A stretch of 64,000 bases of DNA from Primulina eburnea (GCF_022965805.1 NC_133117.1:14593479-14657478); one strand, 5' to 3'; shown: positions 37,452 through 49,281, counted from the first letter of the stretch. Notes: generated by a model not told the origin, from the sequence alone. Program-made: numbers and translations.

Positions 37452-38713
37452 TCATCTCATACCTCTGTCATGGACATAAAAAATTTCACCATCTTGCTCG
37501 ATTTCTTGTAAAACATCAATATTTTCTAGTTGTTCAAGAATATCTCCAGTCGCATCGTATCGCCTTATGAAATTGTGTAAAGCAAAGCATGCCACTATAA
37601 TTTTAAATTGATTATCTAGACAAAATGTGGGCATATTTTGTAATACCTTCCATCGTGCTTTGCACACTCCAAATGTTCTTTCAATAACCGTCCTTAAACT
37701 GGAATGATGATAATTAAATACTTCATTTTTTGATCTAAACTTTGGAGCCAATAGAAATTGAGGTAAATAATATCTAGTATCTTTATATGGTCCCATAAAA
37801 CCTTTGAAAGTAGGATAACCTGCATCAACTAAATAATATTTACCTGCAAAAAATAAGAGTTAAAGTGTAAATATTTATCTAACAATTATTTAAAAAAACA
37901 TATAAGATATATTAATATCAAACCTTCAGGTGAGAGTGTAAAATAAAATCTCTCTCTGCTTATAGCCTCTTTAAAAATTTTAGAATCATGAGCAGAACCT
38001 TCCCAACCAGCCCATACAAAAGTAAAGCACATGTCAAAGTCGCATACAGCCATAACGTTTGTTGAAGTATACCCTTTTCTTCCAATGAAATCTATTTGCT
38101 TGCTAGGCGGAACACGAATGCATATATGTGTGCCATCAATAGCCCCTATACAATCTTTAAAATAAGGCCAATATCTTTTGTCATACTTAATATATTCAGG
38201 GACATCTGTAAAATTAAGATCGATATGTTTGATGATATCTCTCGACAACTTCCATGTGGACTCTAAAACGTTGTGAAACTGTTTTGAAACAGTTTCCACC
38301 GAGTGTTGAAAACGCTCTTGAACATTTCTAACTGAAGCAGGTTGACCCATCATGTACAAAAATAATCTCACCTTTTCATAGATATCAACTCCTTTTGTTG
38401 GCTGTAAGCTATATTTTTGGAGTAGATCGTCACATAGTTTATAAAAAACATGTTTCCTCATTCTAAACATTTCAAAGCATCGTGTCTCATTACCATTCAA
38501 TATCTCTGCCACCCATTGAGACCCTGATAACCACGATGTCCTACATTTTTCTTTAACAATATATTTCATAACATAATTCGTAACACCACACAAGGATAAC
38601 AAAACCACTCTTTTCTTAGAGACATGTGTATTTCTAATAGAATCAACGGAAATGTCGGAATCACTTGATGCATCAGAGTTGTCTGATATAGTGGAGCCTG
38701 AACTAGCAGACAT
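37452..38713 (-). CDS. PIF/Harbinger transposase, two exons, 393 aa
   Basis: The catalytic transposase (HARBI1-like DDE nuclease). Exon 1 is 38713-37924 and exon 2 is 37843-37452. The 80-bp intron (37923-37844 on the minus strand) begins GT and ends AG, and the junction splits a glycine codon. Triad aspartates lie in GAIDGTH and AHDSKIF, and the glutamate in VIERTFG. A helix-turn-helix-like segment precedes the core, and the N-terminus is Ser/Asp-rich ([12 protein letters not shown]). The length fits the family. The start is the first ATG of the open frame. No lesion is seen in the spliced frame. The exon pair could be misread as two separate genes. Confidence 0.92.
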
Positions 38714-39144
38714 CCTGTGAAATTATATGAATAAAGATAAATATATAAAAAAACAATAAACATTGAAAGTTTTAGATTATTGCATTAAAAATTTAAACAT
38801 ACTACTTAGTAAAGTTGGCTCATTAATCAATAAACGAAAAAAAAAGTGCATTATTCAAGTATTTTTCCTAAAAACATAACTCATGTTAATAACGCTTCAA
38901 ATCATCTTTAGTGAATGTCTTTGCCCAACCAAACTGCAGTTCTGAGTCCTTCAATCCGATAAATGTTTGCCTATTATGTTTTTTTACCCAAAACTCTAGT
39001 AACTATGAAGAATTGCTCACTGCCAACCACCATACCAGGCAAACTACGAAGAACCTCCAGACAATTTTCAATGCTACATGGATCATCTTTTGGTGTTTCG
39101 TGTATAGACTTTTGAGTCTCAAATTCTTGAAGGACACGATCAAG

Positions 39145-39944
39145 TTAATCGGCTAACCTAGTGGCAATGGGACCTCTTTTTTCCCCACTTTCCCTTCTTT
39201 TTCTCTTCCTTTGCTGCATAGAGTTGTCAGCTCCCATTGTTGAGTTTTCCATAAATTCTTGGCTTTTAACATTAATATAAACATCACTTTGAAAATCTCC
39301 ATCTAACTGAACATCCCAATCATTTGTATCATCGTTGAAATTATTATGAATTGGTTGATCCTCTGATGATGCTGTTGCAGCACAGCCAGTTGCTATGGAA
39401 CCTTTAAATATATTTTTCAATAAATCTAAATTCTTGGATCCCCTCAATCTAAACTTTGCATACTCGGGATTTTCCTGTAATTTGCAACGTAACAAAAAAT
39501 AAATAAAAAATAATTGATTAAATATTTAAAATGTAGTATATAAATTATGTATCTTAATCTTATACTCCCACCAACTATTATCAGCTTGCACGGTCATCTT
39601 GTTATGATCCCAACCAAGGCCAGTCTCATTATTTCCAATAAGTTGTGTCCACAGTGCAAAATAATTTCTCATAGAATCCCATTTATTTTTGAATTTTTTT
39701 TGATTCAAAGAAAGTCCCGTACTCTCATGAAATTATGAAACTAAATTCTGTACCCTGTTTTGTTTAAATGTTTGATAGGCTTATTGCCGGATTCAATTTC
39801 TTCATCACAAATTTTTAAAAATATTTCGGTATTCTGATCAGTCCAATCCGCCTTATTATTCCCATCTGCAACAAATCCAGGTTCAACAGTCTCAATCGTA
39901 TATCTAGGTGATAATCCTCGTTTAGGAGCTAACTTCGAATACAT
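39145..39944 (-). pseudogene. PIF/Harbinger ORF2, Myb/SANT-like DNA-binding protein, broken
   Basis: The accessory protein that partners the transposase in plant PIF/Harbinger elements. Recognisable pieces: WTDQNTEIFLKICDEEIESG (from 39944), then NQKKFKNKWDSM and TGLGWDHNKMTV (39708-39526), then ENPEYAKFRLRG to the end (39495-39145). After TGYR the frame shifts by one base and a stop codon lies in the continuing frame before FHESTG, so the gene is interrupted near 39740. A second intron probably ends at AG before ENPEY, but the expected donor reads ATACAT instead of GT. Mobilisation by this copy alone therefore looks unlikely. Confidence 0.85.
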
Positions 39945-40541
39945 TCTATATTCAAAAAATAAAACATAAAAAACAATAGATTATCTAATTCACAATATCA
40001 TAAATGAAAAAGTAATACAAACAAGGATTAAATAATATTACAGTAATATTATGGTATATAACATATTTTAATTAATATAATATTATATACGTAATACACA
40101 AGAATTGATGAATATTATATATGTAGTTGCAAAAAAATGGAATAAGCAAATACTTTCCCCTTCCTGACTTCCTGGATTTATCGGATCATTGACCGAATTG
40201 TAACATAATTATTTAATTCACAATACGTAATACAGATGTAAATGAATAGGGATTCTGCAGTAAAAAGAAAGCAGAAAAAAATGAACGAACAAAAACCTCG
40301 AAGGGAAAAAAAAATTGTACCTTGTAGAAGAATAGAGAAAAGATTGAGAGGAGGCTACTGGTGGATATTTTTTTTAAGGTTATTAAAAAAGTTAGTGAAA
40401 AAGCTCTAAAATAAGGCTTTTAAAAAAGCTCTAATTTCAACTTAAATAAGTGTTTTTTTAACCACTAGAAGCCCACTCAACAAGTTAAAAATTAAAAAAT
40501 CATTTTTTTAATTGTAGCTATTTGTACCAAACGAGTACTAA

Positions 40542-41036
40542 GTATCAATTGTCCATAAGAAACAGGGGGAATTTGTATTCATCTCCTGTACACTTTATAT
40601 TTATGGTATTATAATTTTTACGATCAGCCATATGGACTTAGGGAATGTTGAAATTGGAGTTTTTATACCATTTAAATAAAACAGCAGCTGTGGCGAATGG
40701 ACTCCACCGGGAGGCAACCAAAATCTGGCGGAGCATGCGGCTGAAGCGGCCTGTCCTACTGACGCCGGTACGCACCTTCACTTGTAATTCTGTAATCGTT
40801 GGTAATTTAATTGTAACCTAGAGTTTAGATTTACTGATATTAATTGATATATCTTAATCGAATCTATATATGTGGGTCGCATAGTAAGATATCAAACAAC
40901 AATGGGCATCATTAACAATACAAACAAGATTTTCAACATAGAAATTCGCTGTTGGTCACATACAAGCATCAAAGAGAAGTGTTTGAGTGCATGGAAGCTA
41001 ATTTAATGTTATCACACGGGTATCACATTTTTTGAT
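40542..41036. other. Spacer; short exon-like open stretch near 40685-40770
   Basis: GC content rises at 40685-40770 and an open plus-strand frame (ANGLHREATKIWRSM) is followed by GTACGC. I could not link it to any gene, so it is not called. Confidence 0.35.
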
Positions 41037-41533
41037 TTACTCAAATATAACTCCACTTTCGAAAACTTGGCGCATGAGCTCGAAGTTTGGTTCTCCGATG
41101 TAACCCCCATGCCTGTAACGATGCTGGAAAGAAAGAATAACGAATTTTAGGTTCATGAGGTAGCTGTTTAAGAATCCATTCTTTGAGAGCATTACTAAAA
41201 AAGTCAAGAATTGACGAGACTTACCTTGTACTCTTCCTTCAGCAGTTTATCATTGCCTTAAACAGCATTAAGCTGCATGTTCCACTTAATCCCTTCTTGA
41301 TTCAACAGTTCTGAGAACTCTTTATGTCGCTTCCTGAGATTTTTCAGTCTAGACTTCAGATAACGATCTGAAAAGATGGGGCCAAATAACATTCGGAATT
41401 TCCTGTTCACACTCAATTGGCTTTATAGCCTCAATGTTGATCCTGATGCATATCCCTTTTCGATCTCGTCTATCATCATCCTTAGAAAAACCTTTTCTGC
41501 ATCTCCTCTATGTTCACGGGGTATCTCGGCCAT
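41037..41533 (-). pseudogene. Myb/SANT-like domain protein gene, degraded, two recognisable exons
   Basis: Exon pieces 41533-41225 and 41123-41037 are separated by a 101-bp intron with GT (41224) and AG (41124) ends. The frame reads AEKVFLRMMIDEIEKGYASG, then FSDRYLKSRLKNLRKRHKEF, then IKWNMQLNAV, then YRHGGYIGEPNFELM to a stop at 41039-41037. This follows the plant Myb/SANT-like (Myb_DNA-bind_3) pattern seen in genes related to PIF/Harbinger ORF2. Two in-frame TAA codons (41425-41423 and 41260-41258) break it. The ATG at 41533 directly follows an AG, so it may be internal to a longer gene with exons further right. It is a domesticated-gene relic or an old element relic; I cannot tell which. 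Confidence 0.7.
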
Positions 41534-42911
41534 CTGCAATTTGTGATATTGTTATCTAGTTACATCAAGTGAGTGACTTACATCAATGAAGTCATCTTAA
41601 TTGCATTCTATGCCCTCATTAGTTACTATGGATTGGGAAAGATTCTTATACATAGCTAAAAATGAATGGAGAAAATCTAGTGAAACCAAGTGCTATTTTT
41701 TCTTACTTTGTCATGTGGACGACAGTCAGACCAAGTATCTGTTTGTGCTTGTCTTAGAGGAAGCAAGTGCAATGACATAAACTGACTACATCTCAAACTT
41801 TCATCTTTTAAAGTTTCAAAGTTAGCAGTATGTCACTTGTAGAATGAGTTACTTGAGGCTTTCTTTATTAGGAGTTGTATAATTATTATATCAAGAAAAT
41901 GAAGCAATAACCATGTAAAAAGTGTCGTGCGTGAAATAAAAGTGCCAGGGCATATTTTAATGTTTCATTCTTATGTTTAATGATGGCTGTATTGCCTTTA
42001 AGAAATTGATTGTGGAAAAAGGCTATTTTTGCAAAAAAAATTAGGAATATTCTGCTTCTTTGGGATTCAAAGTCCTTTGCATCAAAATAACATAAATGAT
42101 AGCAGTATTATCTCAATCTTGTCAAGGATTACAATATTACAACCATAGCAGTTCATATATTATGGGCAGGTTTATTGCCACATCTGTATATCAGTGTTGT
42201 GTGCTAATGTGTTAGTGTTGACAAAAAGATTTTTCATCATATAACCTAAACGCTCTTTGATCAAAGATTTTCATGGAGAAGATGTTAGACACCGCTCCTA
42301 AAACTTCCAAAAACCAGCATCAAGAGGTTTGAATAAAATGACATTTGACCCACTCCTCTCACCTCTATTATATTCATCGGAAAATTCTAAGACATGTTCC
42401 TAATGTTGACTTTAAAGATTATTGGGTGTTTCTTCACTTAACATATTCTTGACTGCAAGTGTGAGTGCCATCGAAGCAAAGATAATATACAAGTTCAGAA
42501 AACTTGACATTAAAACTTTGTGAATTGAAGAAAAGAAATTAAGATTTTAGAATCTTTTTGTCACACACGAATCAAGACATGGTAGCTTCCATGCATTGTG
42601 TGATCAAGCTTTTGTGCTGAGGAAAGCAAAAGTTCCTCTTACATGACAAAGTCTATGAGTATATAAAAATGAAAAAGTAAAATGACAGTTAGAATCTTGA
42701 ATAGTAGGAGGATCAAACCTATAAATCCCAAGGAGTTTGTCGAAAAGCACAAAACTTGTGAGTTCATGAAGCACGTTTAAAGACTGGAGAATGAAGAAAA
42801 AAGGAGTGGATTTGGTTTTATGGATTATGGTGGTGCTTTTGGAGTCTGGTTTTAATTTATATTTTTGAGCTGGATTTTTATTGTCTCTCTAATATCTTGT
42901 CATCTCATGGC
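41534..42911. other. No gene recognised
   Basis: AT-rich sequence with no open frame of note. It could hold upstream introns of the minus-strand Myb/SANT-like pseudogene. Confidence 0.4.
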
Positions 42912-43495
42912 AGTGTTCTTAAACTCAGGCTAGGTGGCCTCCTAGTTGCTAGGCGGCCTCCTGGGTGCTAGGCGATCAGCCTAGGGGCCACCTAAGCGGC
43001 AAGTCCTAGGCGTCGGGGTTTTTTGGGAAATTTTTTTTTTGGCTTTTAAGTTTTGAAAGCCACAATTAAACCAAAACATTACATTAGAAATAATTATAGG
43101 TTGCTGCTTTTAATTTTTTGGGATTGAAAACCAAATTAAAATCACTATTTGTTGGTTTGCCCTTGTCCTAACGTACCACTCTCATCTTCTTTGTCGACTT
43201 ACTTTTACACACATAAAAAATTGAACAAGGTCTTAAAGGTAATTTTTTTCTTTATTTTTATTTTTCTTGCATTGCCTATTATCTTGACCCGCATTAAGCA
43301 GAAGAAGCAGGAGGAATGAACTAAGTGTCAATTGGATTTTAACAAGTTTGGGCTGAGATTTATTCTAAGAACCATTACAAGTTTCTTTGTACCGTGGAAT
43401 TCACCTAGCGGCGCCTAGTCTCCGCCTAGGCTGCCTAGGATTTAGGCGCTGATCTGGCGTCCGATTAGCACCTTGTGAATTTTAGAACTTTGCTC
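42912..43495. mobile_element. CCTAGG-rich repeat with inverted ends (putative MITE)
   Basis: The left end (GTTCTTAAACTCAGGCTAGG) and the reverse complement of the right end (GTTCTAAAATTCACAAGG) resemble each other. Clusters of CCTAGGCG-type words lie just inside both ends (42930-43015, 43400-43450) and form local palindromes. No clean target duplication was found and there is no coding content. Confidence 0.5.
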
Positions 43496-43606
43496 CTGAG
43501 CTATAATTTGGTGCGCAACTACTGCTTATTCTAGGATACTTCATAGAGAAAATTATGATTTAAATTGACGTGGCTTCAAAAACATATGTTCAATTGTTAA
43601 TAGATA

Positions 43607-43757
43607 TACTACTGAATTATGACCTAGACCTACTGTGCTGTAATACTACGATTTTAAATTATGTCATTATTGCCATATTTACTGCTGAATTATGACCTAA
43701 ACCTACTGTGCTGTAATTAATACTACGATTTTAAATAATGATGCCATTATTGCCATT
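43607..43757. repeat. Two-copy tandem duplication, about 75 bp each
   Basis: ACTGAATTATGACCTA, ACCTACTGTGCTGTAAT and ACGATTTTAAAT recur in order at 43607-43677 and 43682-43757 with small indels (TAAT, GATG). Confidence 0.8.
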
Positions 43758-46700
43758 CTATGCTTTCCACCTTGAATTCACTTCTGACAACAATTTACAA
43801 TCAATCACTTTGAATTAATTTTACAGAATGAAATCTAGATTTCGTTAATTTCGTTTTAAATATCCAAATCATAGAGCAGTGATGAGGCTAGGTGGTCAGT
43901 AGTGGCAGTCATCGGAGGCACATCACATGCACCTCCCATCAGACCAAACAAGATCCAATCGGTAGAAAACTTGTCAGCGTTTACATGCCCATCAACTACA
44001 AATCTACATGTAGCTGTAACATGGAAAACACAAACCAGATTGGCCAGCTACAACCAATGTGATGTGGTACGGTGTTTCTAGCCACCCGTGCTGAACTATT
44101 CAAATTCAACGAAATTCATTAGAATTATCGAACTTGGAGAAAGGGATCTACCTTTGATGAAATAGCAAGGGAAGGGGTTTTTGGAACGTCGGCTCCAGAA
44201 ATTTGGTCCTCGTGATATCCGATCCTCTGTTTATGTTATAGTGCTTGTATGTAACTTTTTTTAGCGTTAGAAGTGTAATCCTCGTAATCTAGGATGGATG
44301 GGTATAAAAAGTAAACTCTTTTTATTACAATTGGGGGTGGGGGTCGAGGTCTCAAACACGAGAATCGTGTGACAATTTGACCCTTGGTGCCACTTCGTCC
44401 GAAGCTAGTGGCAATAGCAAACTTTTAGGTGTTACATTATTAGCATAAAATGTTTGTGTCGTGCGGCCTAACCTATAAAAAAAGCAAAAAAACACCCGAT
44501 ATAAAATTAATAGCATTTTAGACCTCGTGTTTTTAAAAATCAGTTATAAAACCCCCTATTAGCGGAGAGGGTAAATGTTCTTGAGTTTTATAACACCGGG
44601 GTGAAATGTGTTTGAATTTAAACAAATGAAGGATGTGTTACCCTTTTAATATATTTTATGAGGTTTTATGCCTTTTAGACTTTTCACAAAAGAGATTGTT
44701 GCTGTTAGGCCCATTCTAACAACACAAGTTTGCAAATAGGATTCAGTTTGTTGAAATGAAATTTGAGGTTGTCAATAGATAGTGATAAAAATGTCATGTT
44801 ACCAATTTCGATATGCGTTAGAGATATAAATAATTATGTGAAATTTATTAACTCTAAACAAAAATATCACTTTAACTCTTTTTTACTATTCAGGTTGTCT
44901 GTAGATATTGATAGTATCTTGATTGCGTTTGAATAAAGAAGCCATCTAACTAAAAGCACATTGTATTTGTAAGTGTGGTGCTTAGGTGAGAAATGTTTCG
45001 AACAAGTTTGAGAAGCACTTTTCGAGAATCCAGAAAATGTGACTTCTGAGTTTTGTGTTTTCTTTCTTAATTTTTCCTTTTTAAAAAAGATTACTATTTT
45101 TTTTCAATACTGTATCCAATTATAAAGACTTGTTTTACATAACAACACTTTAAAAGCCGATATTATTAAAGTCCTTTTTAACTACGACTTCTATATCCAG
45201 ACTGCCTGTTGTTCTTGTTTGGTTGCTGTACTTGCAGACATAATTTGAGTCCTAACCCTGAAGAACATCTGCCTTAAAATCTGAAATTCTACTACAGTTC
45301 TAAAACTTGCACTTGACTTGGTGATGTGGAAATTCGTTGCTGGTACAAGAGGTGGTCGGTAGAGAAATTCTACGATTCTCTTGGGGTTCAATTTTTCCAC
45401 TTTTGGCACTCTCTTCTTCAGTTATTTTCCTAACATAGTTTTTCCAGCATCCCCTGGGAATAAGTTTGCAAAATCCGCATAATTGCTGGAATAAAAAGTA
45501 ATTATGGATTATATTTGAAGATGTTAATATGGAATTTCTTGACTTGGTAAGAAATATTTAGCACTGAATAAGTAAGGAATTTTAAGTTTTGCACTTGCAT
45601 GTTATAGGCACTTGCATGTTAACGATAGTATAGCGAGTAATAACTTTTTAAACAATATGTTCATTGGCATGGATTGAAAATATATTGAATTCTCGACATT
45701 CTGTGTGCAATCACCAGTGTCCAGTTGTAGCTTCATTTTGATAATTTGACATCTATACCTGAATTGAATAAATACTATAGATTTCTTGTCGTTATGCTTG
45801 TGATCAATCAGCATAAATGTGCAGGGACAACATTGTTGCTGATAAAACGATATTAGGCAAAGTTCTGTTCATCATTTGGAAAACTGAAATTCATATTCTA
45901 CTCTCAGTCTTTGATGATAGGGCCGGGAGACCGAGTATTGTTCCAATAAGCATTTCTAAACATTAGCTATGCCATTTTATCTATTGCCATATCTTGTCTC
46001 GTATCTTTGTGTTGTTGAGTTTGTTAACTTTTCCAATTTATCAAACTTCTGTGGTTTCTAAAACAGGTAACATTAAAATCAAAGATCCAGAACGGGAAAC
46101 TTGACCTGCCATTTAATGATGAACACATTCTGTAGTGAATAACCCGGCTGTTGTGCGTGGCAGGAAGACGAAGTATTTTGTTTGCTTAATTGAGGTAAGA
46201 AAGAATGCTCATAACTGACAACATTGCTTCCAAAATACTACTCCAGGCTCACAATGAGTGATAGTTGTGATTAAATCGGAATTATATTTCAGTTCTGTTG
46301 CTTTGAACATAGTATTGATGTGTATCCGATGATTTCATGCGGCTATGGCGAAGTACCTATAGAGGAATCTTTCATGATCGTGTCTAGCTTCTTCATATTG
46401 TTCCAAATGAACATGAAATCATATATTTTCATTTCCATTTATTTGTTTTGCAATATGCTAAGTGTCATTTTACTAAAATATTTTGATATTTTAATTGAGG
46501 GTTATTTCTATAATAAATATCTGATCTCTTGCTATATGAATTTTTATATGATGATTTTTTTTATTATAAAACGTATATTTGATCATTATGAATTGTGATA
46601 CCCTCCCGTCACATGAGGACCGAAAAATCAGGCTAATTTCTCGGTTCAGTCCCAAATAGTCCAAAACGTTTCAATTTTTCCCAATCCAGGTTTTCCGTCA

Positions 46701-47248
46701 TTGTGTTAAATTGAATGGATAAACGATGGCACGTGTTTAAATAGATTTTTCATGGCCTTGATCGATTTTCTCTCAAGAGAACAATGCCAAACCCTCGCCT
46801 TTTTACTGTTGTTCTACCGTTGGAAGACGATTGAAGCCGGAGCTTCCCTCGCTGCCGCTGTTGTCTTCTTCTTCTTAACTGCTTTGCCATTTCTTAACTT
46901 TTTTTTTTTTACTAACTGATATTTTTTTTAAAATTTTATTCACCAATGAAGTTATTATGCAGAGGCACGAAAGTGTTTCGACAAGTCTAATATTCTTTTA
47001 TGACCAGGTGATCGTTTAATTTAACCATTCTGTTTTGCATCTGTATTTAGCTTTCTGAAGAATTTCTTCAACTTAGAGGTGTTTTGTTGCAAGGGTGAGT
47101 GGGTGTAGTGGGTTTACATTTTGTAGTAGTTTTCTCCCTGATGTTTCTCATTCTTCTTCCTATCAGTTTTCTTCTTCTACGAGATACCTGAGTGGTTGAG
47201 TTGTTGTTTCATCTCCTCCGTTATCTCTAATAAATCTTACAAGTGCTG
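43758..47248. other. Intergenic sequence, no gene supportable
   Basis: A minus-strand stretch at about 44140-44250 ends in AAAG|GTAGAT, which could be a first exon of the degraded Myb/SANT-like gene, but nothing proves it. A transcript-leader-like GC-richer patch with a pyrimidine run lies at 46780-46900. Open frames at 45191-45409, 45602-45814 and 46320-46598 show no recognisable domain. Confidence 0.4.
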
Positions 47249-47610
47249 TAATGCACATGGGCTGTTCTCGATTGGGCTTATGTCCCCTCACGGTTATCCC
47301 ATTACCCATTACTCATAGAACTTCTCCAGCCCAGACACTGGAGTTTTTACCTCCCCAGAATTAGAACCCAAGACCTCCTGGACTTATATAGATCTTGGCA
47401 GCAATCCTGGTACCAGTTGAGCTAGTAGATCAACTGGTACCAGGATTGCTGCCAAGATCTATATAAGTCCAGGAGGTCTTGGGTTCTAATCCTGGGGAGG
47501 CAAAAGCTCCAGTGCCTGGGCTGGAGAAGTTCTATGAGTAATGGGTAATGGGATAACCGTGAGGTGACTTAAGCCCAATCGGGAACAGCCCATGTGCGTT
47601 ACAAAAAAAG
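47249..47610. mobile_element. Head-to-head pair of tRNA-derived SINEs (first hairpin)
   Basis: A minus-strand copy (47428-47249) and a plus-strand copy (about 47422-47610) face each other at their heads. Each reads, from the head, an A-box-like TAGCTCAACTGGTACC (complete in the minus copy), a B-box-like GGGTTCTAATCC, a body ending CAGCCCATGTGCRTTAC, and in the plus copy an A-rich tail. The unit is about 175-185 bp. The two arms are near-perfect inverted repeats. Confidence 0.78.
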
Positions 47611-47612
47611 GC

Positions 47613-47945
47613 GTCTTTTTTTTAATGCACATTGGCTGTTCCCGATTGGGCTTAAGTCCCCTCACGGTTATCCCATTACCCATTATTTATAGAACTTCTT
47701 CAGCCCAGGCACTGAAGTTTTTACGTCCCCAGGATTAGAACCCAAGACCTCCTGGACTTATATAGATCTTGGCAGCAATCCTGGCACCAGTTGATCATCT
47801 ATATAAGTCCAGGAGGTCTTGGGTTCTAATCCTGGGAAGGCAAAAGCTCCAGTGCTTGGGCTGGAGAAGTTCTATGAGTAATGGGTTATGGGATAACCGT
47901 GAGGGGACTCAAGCCCAATCGGGAACAGCCCATGTGCATTACAAG
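47613..47945. mobile_element. Second head-to-head SINE pair (second hairpin)
   Basis: Same arrangement as the first pair: minus copy with a T-rich tail at about 47794-47613, then plus copy about 47795-47945. The plus copy lacks the A-box and nearby head sequence (TTGATC then ATCTATATAAGTCC), a deletion relative to the first pair. Confidence 0.75.
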
Positions 47946-48651
47946 TGCGGCTTTCAAATTTAATTATTTTTTCAGCTTGCGTGCGTTTTTTACTCGCACT
48001 TGCATTTGCACTAGAAGTTGCGTACGACGTTTCTCTGGCAGTAGGAGAGAAGGAAGAAAATGCAACTTGCTTGATGTCAGAGGGGCTTGCTGACATCAAT
48101 TTTCTGTTACGATTTTTTCCCCTTGTGAGGCATGAATCAATGCACTGATTCAATCAGGCAACTCTCGTTCACTCGTCTTTAAGTATTGAGTGGATTATCA
48201 ATCTCACCGAGCCAAGCAAACCCACGCACACTTGCAGAAAGTAAGCAACACGATAGTTTATGGGCAATTGCCAACCTTTGCATTCATCCGTAACATAATA
48301 CAATAGGAAGCAAAGGCTTGCACAAAACAAAGGCTCACACTCGTGTAATCATGCCTTTGTGCAAATCAAGGCCCATATAAACGAAATACAAGGCAACAAT
48401 ATCAGATAAACTCGAGTAAATGCTCCTGGAACCGTCACTTGTCAAGCCCAACTACTTTGTCTGGATAAGAACAAGTCTAACTGCTGTAAGATTTCAAGCT
48501 TGTCAGCATGCCACTTGTCCTAGACGGTTGCCAAAGGTCCTAAAACTTCCATACAACTGCCCAAACATCAGATTCAAGGCTTCCACGTGTCCAAGGCTTC
48601 ACCAACTCGAGTTGACTTGCTTGCACAGCTAAGTCCAAGTCTTCCAACATT
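47946..48651 (-). other. Flanking sequence, probably in part the 3' LTR of old element G
   Basis: No gene is supportable. The minus-strand order is G polyprotein end, 56807-56672, then Cassandra, then this stretch from 48651 downwards. That position is where the 3' LTR of G should lie. The LTR end is not delimited. Confidence 0.4.
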
Positions 48652-48656
48652 TAGCT

Positions 48657-49055
48657 TTTAACGCCTCAGATTCGACGACTGTCCTCACTGTACCAAGACG
48701 AGTCTTTCCAGCGTGCTTATGTCCTCACTCACACGCACCATAGGAAACTTCCCAGGAGGTCACCCATCCCAAAATTGCCCCAAGTCAAGCACGCTTAACT
48801 TTGGAGTTCTTATGTGATGAGCTACCGAAAAGAAGATGCACCTTCGTGATATGAGTAGTACAAATCAAATCTTTTAAGCCCTCTTCAACTGTACAGTCAA
48901 TTACATTGAACAGTATCAGAATCCCTCTCCTTCCGGTGTAGGAACGGTTCATTCATGTTCCCTCCACCTAAAAGCCTGCCAAGAGCCGCTCATTGTCCGT
49001 GCCACCTCATGGCACCGACGATCACCCCCCGCCCTCTTCGGCCCCGGGCCTCACA
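48657..49055 (-). repeat. Cassandra 3' LTR (left copy), intact
   Basis: 399 bp; plus-strand start TTTAACGCCTCAG, end GGGCCTCACA. It matches the other LTR (49126-49281 plus 56424-56666) over its length with few changes. Confidence 0.92.
48736..48842 (-). other. 5S rRNA-like sequence inside the Cassandra LTR
   Basis: On the minus strand it runs from GGTGCATCTTC through AAGTTAAGCGTGC and GGATGGGTGACCTCCTGGGA to a GTGCGTGTG end. It aligns with plant 5S rRNA, including the A and C boxes of the polymerase III internal promoter. The 5' half differs considerably from functional 5S, so it is promoter-like and not an rRNA gene. Confidence 0.9.
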
Positions 49056-49125
49056 TGCCCACCAGCTTTCGCTTGGTTCGTCCCCGAACCACACCGTACT
49101 CGGAGAGGTCGGTTTTGATACCAAC
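49056..49125 (-). other. Cassandra internal region with primer site
   Basis: 70 bp. On the minus strand it starts GTTGGTATCAAAACC, a tRNA-Met-type primer site next to the 5' LTR. No coding content. Confidence 0.85.
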
Positions 49126-49281
49126 TTTAACGCCTCAGATTCGACGACTGTCCTCACTGTACCAAGACGAGTCTTTCCAGCGTGCTTATGTCCTCACTCA
49201 CACGCACCCTAGGAAACTTCCCAGGAGGTCACCCATCCCAAAATTGTTCCAAGTCAAGCACGCTTAACTTTGGAGTTCTTA
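49126..49281 (-). repeat. Cassandra 5' LTR (right copy), part 1
   Basis: 156 bp before element D. The break lies inside the 5S-like sequence, right after TTGGAGTTCTTA. The other 243 bp are at 56424-56666. Confidence 0.92.

Larger units (their letters stand above)
37019..40538 (-). mobile_element. PIF/Harbinger DNA transposon
   Basis: TIRs GAGCCCGTTTGGTA (left) and GTACTCGTTTGGTA (right, reverse complement) are flanked by the 3-bp duplication TAA (37016-37018 and 40539-40541), the target size of this superfamily. Subterminal AAAAAGTGCTTTTTT-like repeats occur at both ends. It carries the usual two genes, both on the minus strand: a split DDE transposase that looks intact and a Myb/SANT-like protein gene that is broken. 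Confidence 0.93.

Noticed and set aside
40685..40770. Exon-like GC-richer stretch with a possible splice donor
   Set aside because: Too short and not linked to any other exon.
44140..44250. Possible first exon of the Myb/SANT-like pseudogene on the minus strand
   Set aside because: Only a plausible donor (AAAG|GTAGAT) supports it; no coding match or joining exon was found.
45191..45409. 72-codon minus-strand frame
   Set aside because: No recognisable domain, splice context or neighbour supports it.
46320..46598. 92-codon hydrophobic frame
   Set aside because: Phe/Ile/Tyr-rich from AT-rich DNA; looks membrane-like only by composition.
48736..48842. Functional 5S rRNA gene
   Set aside because: It differs strongly from 5S in its first half, lacks tandem 5S context and sits within a Cassandra LTR.
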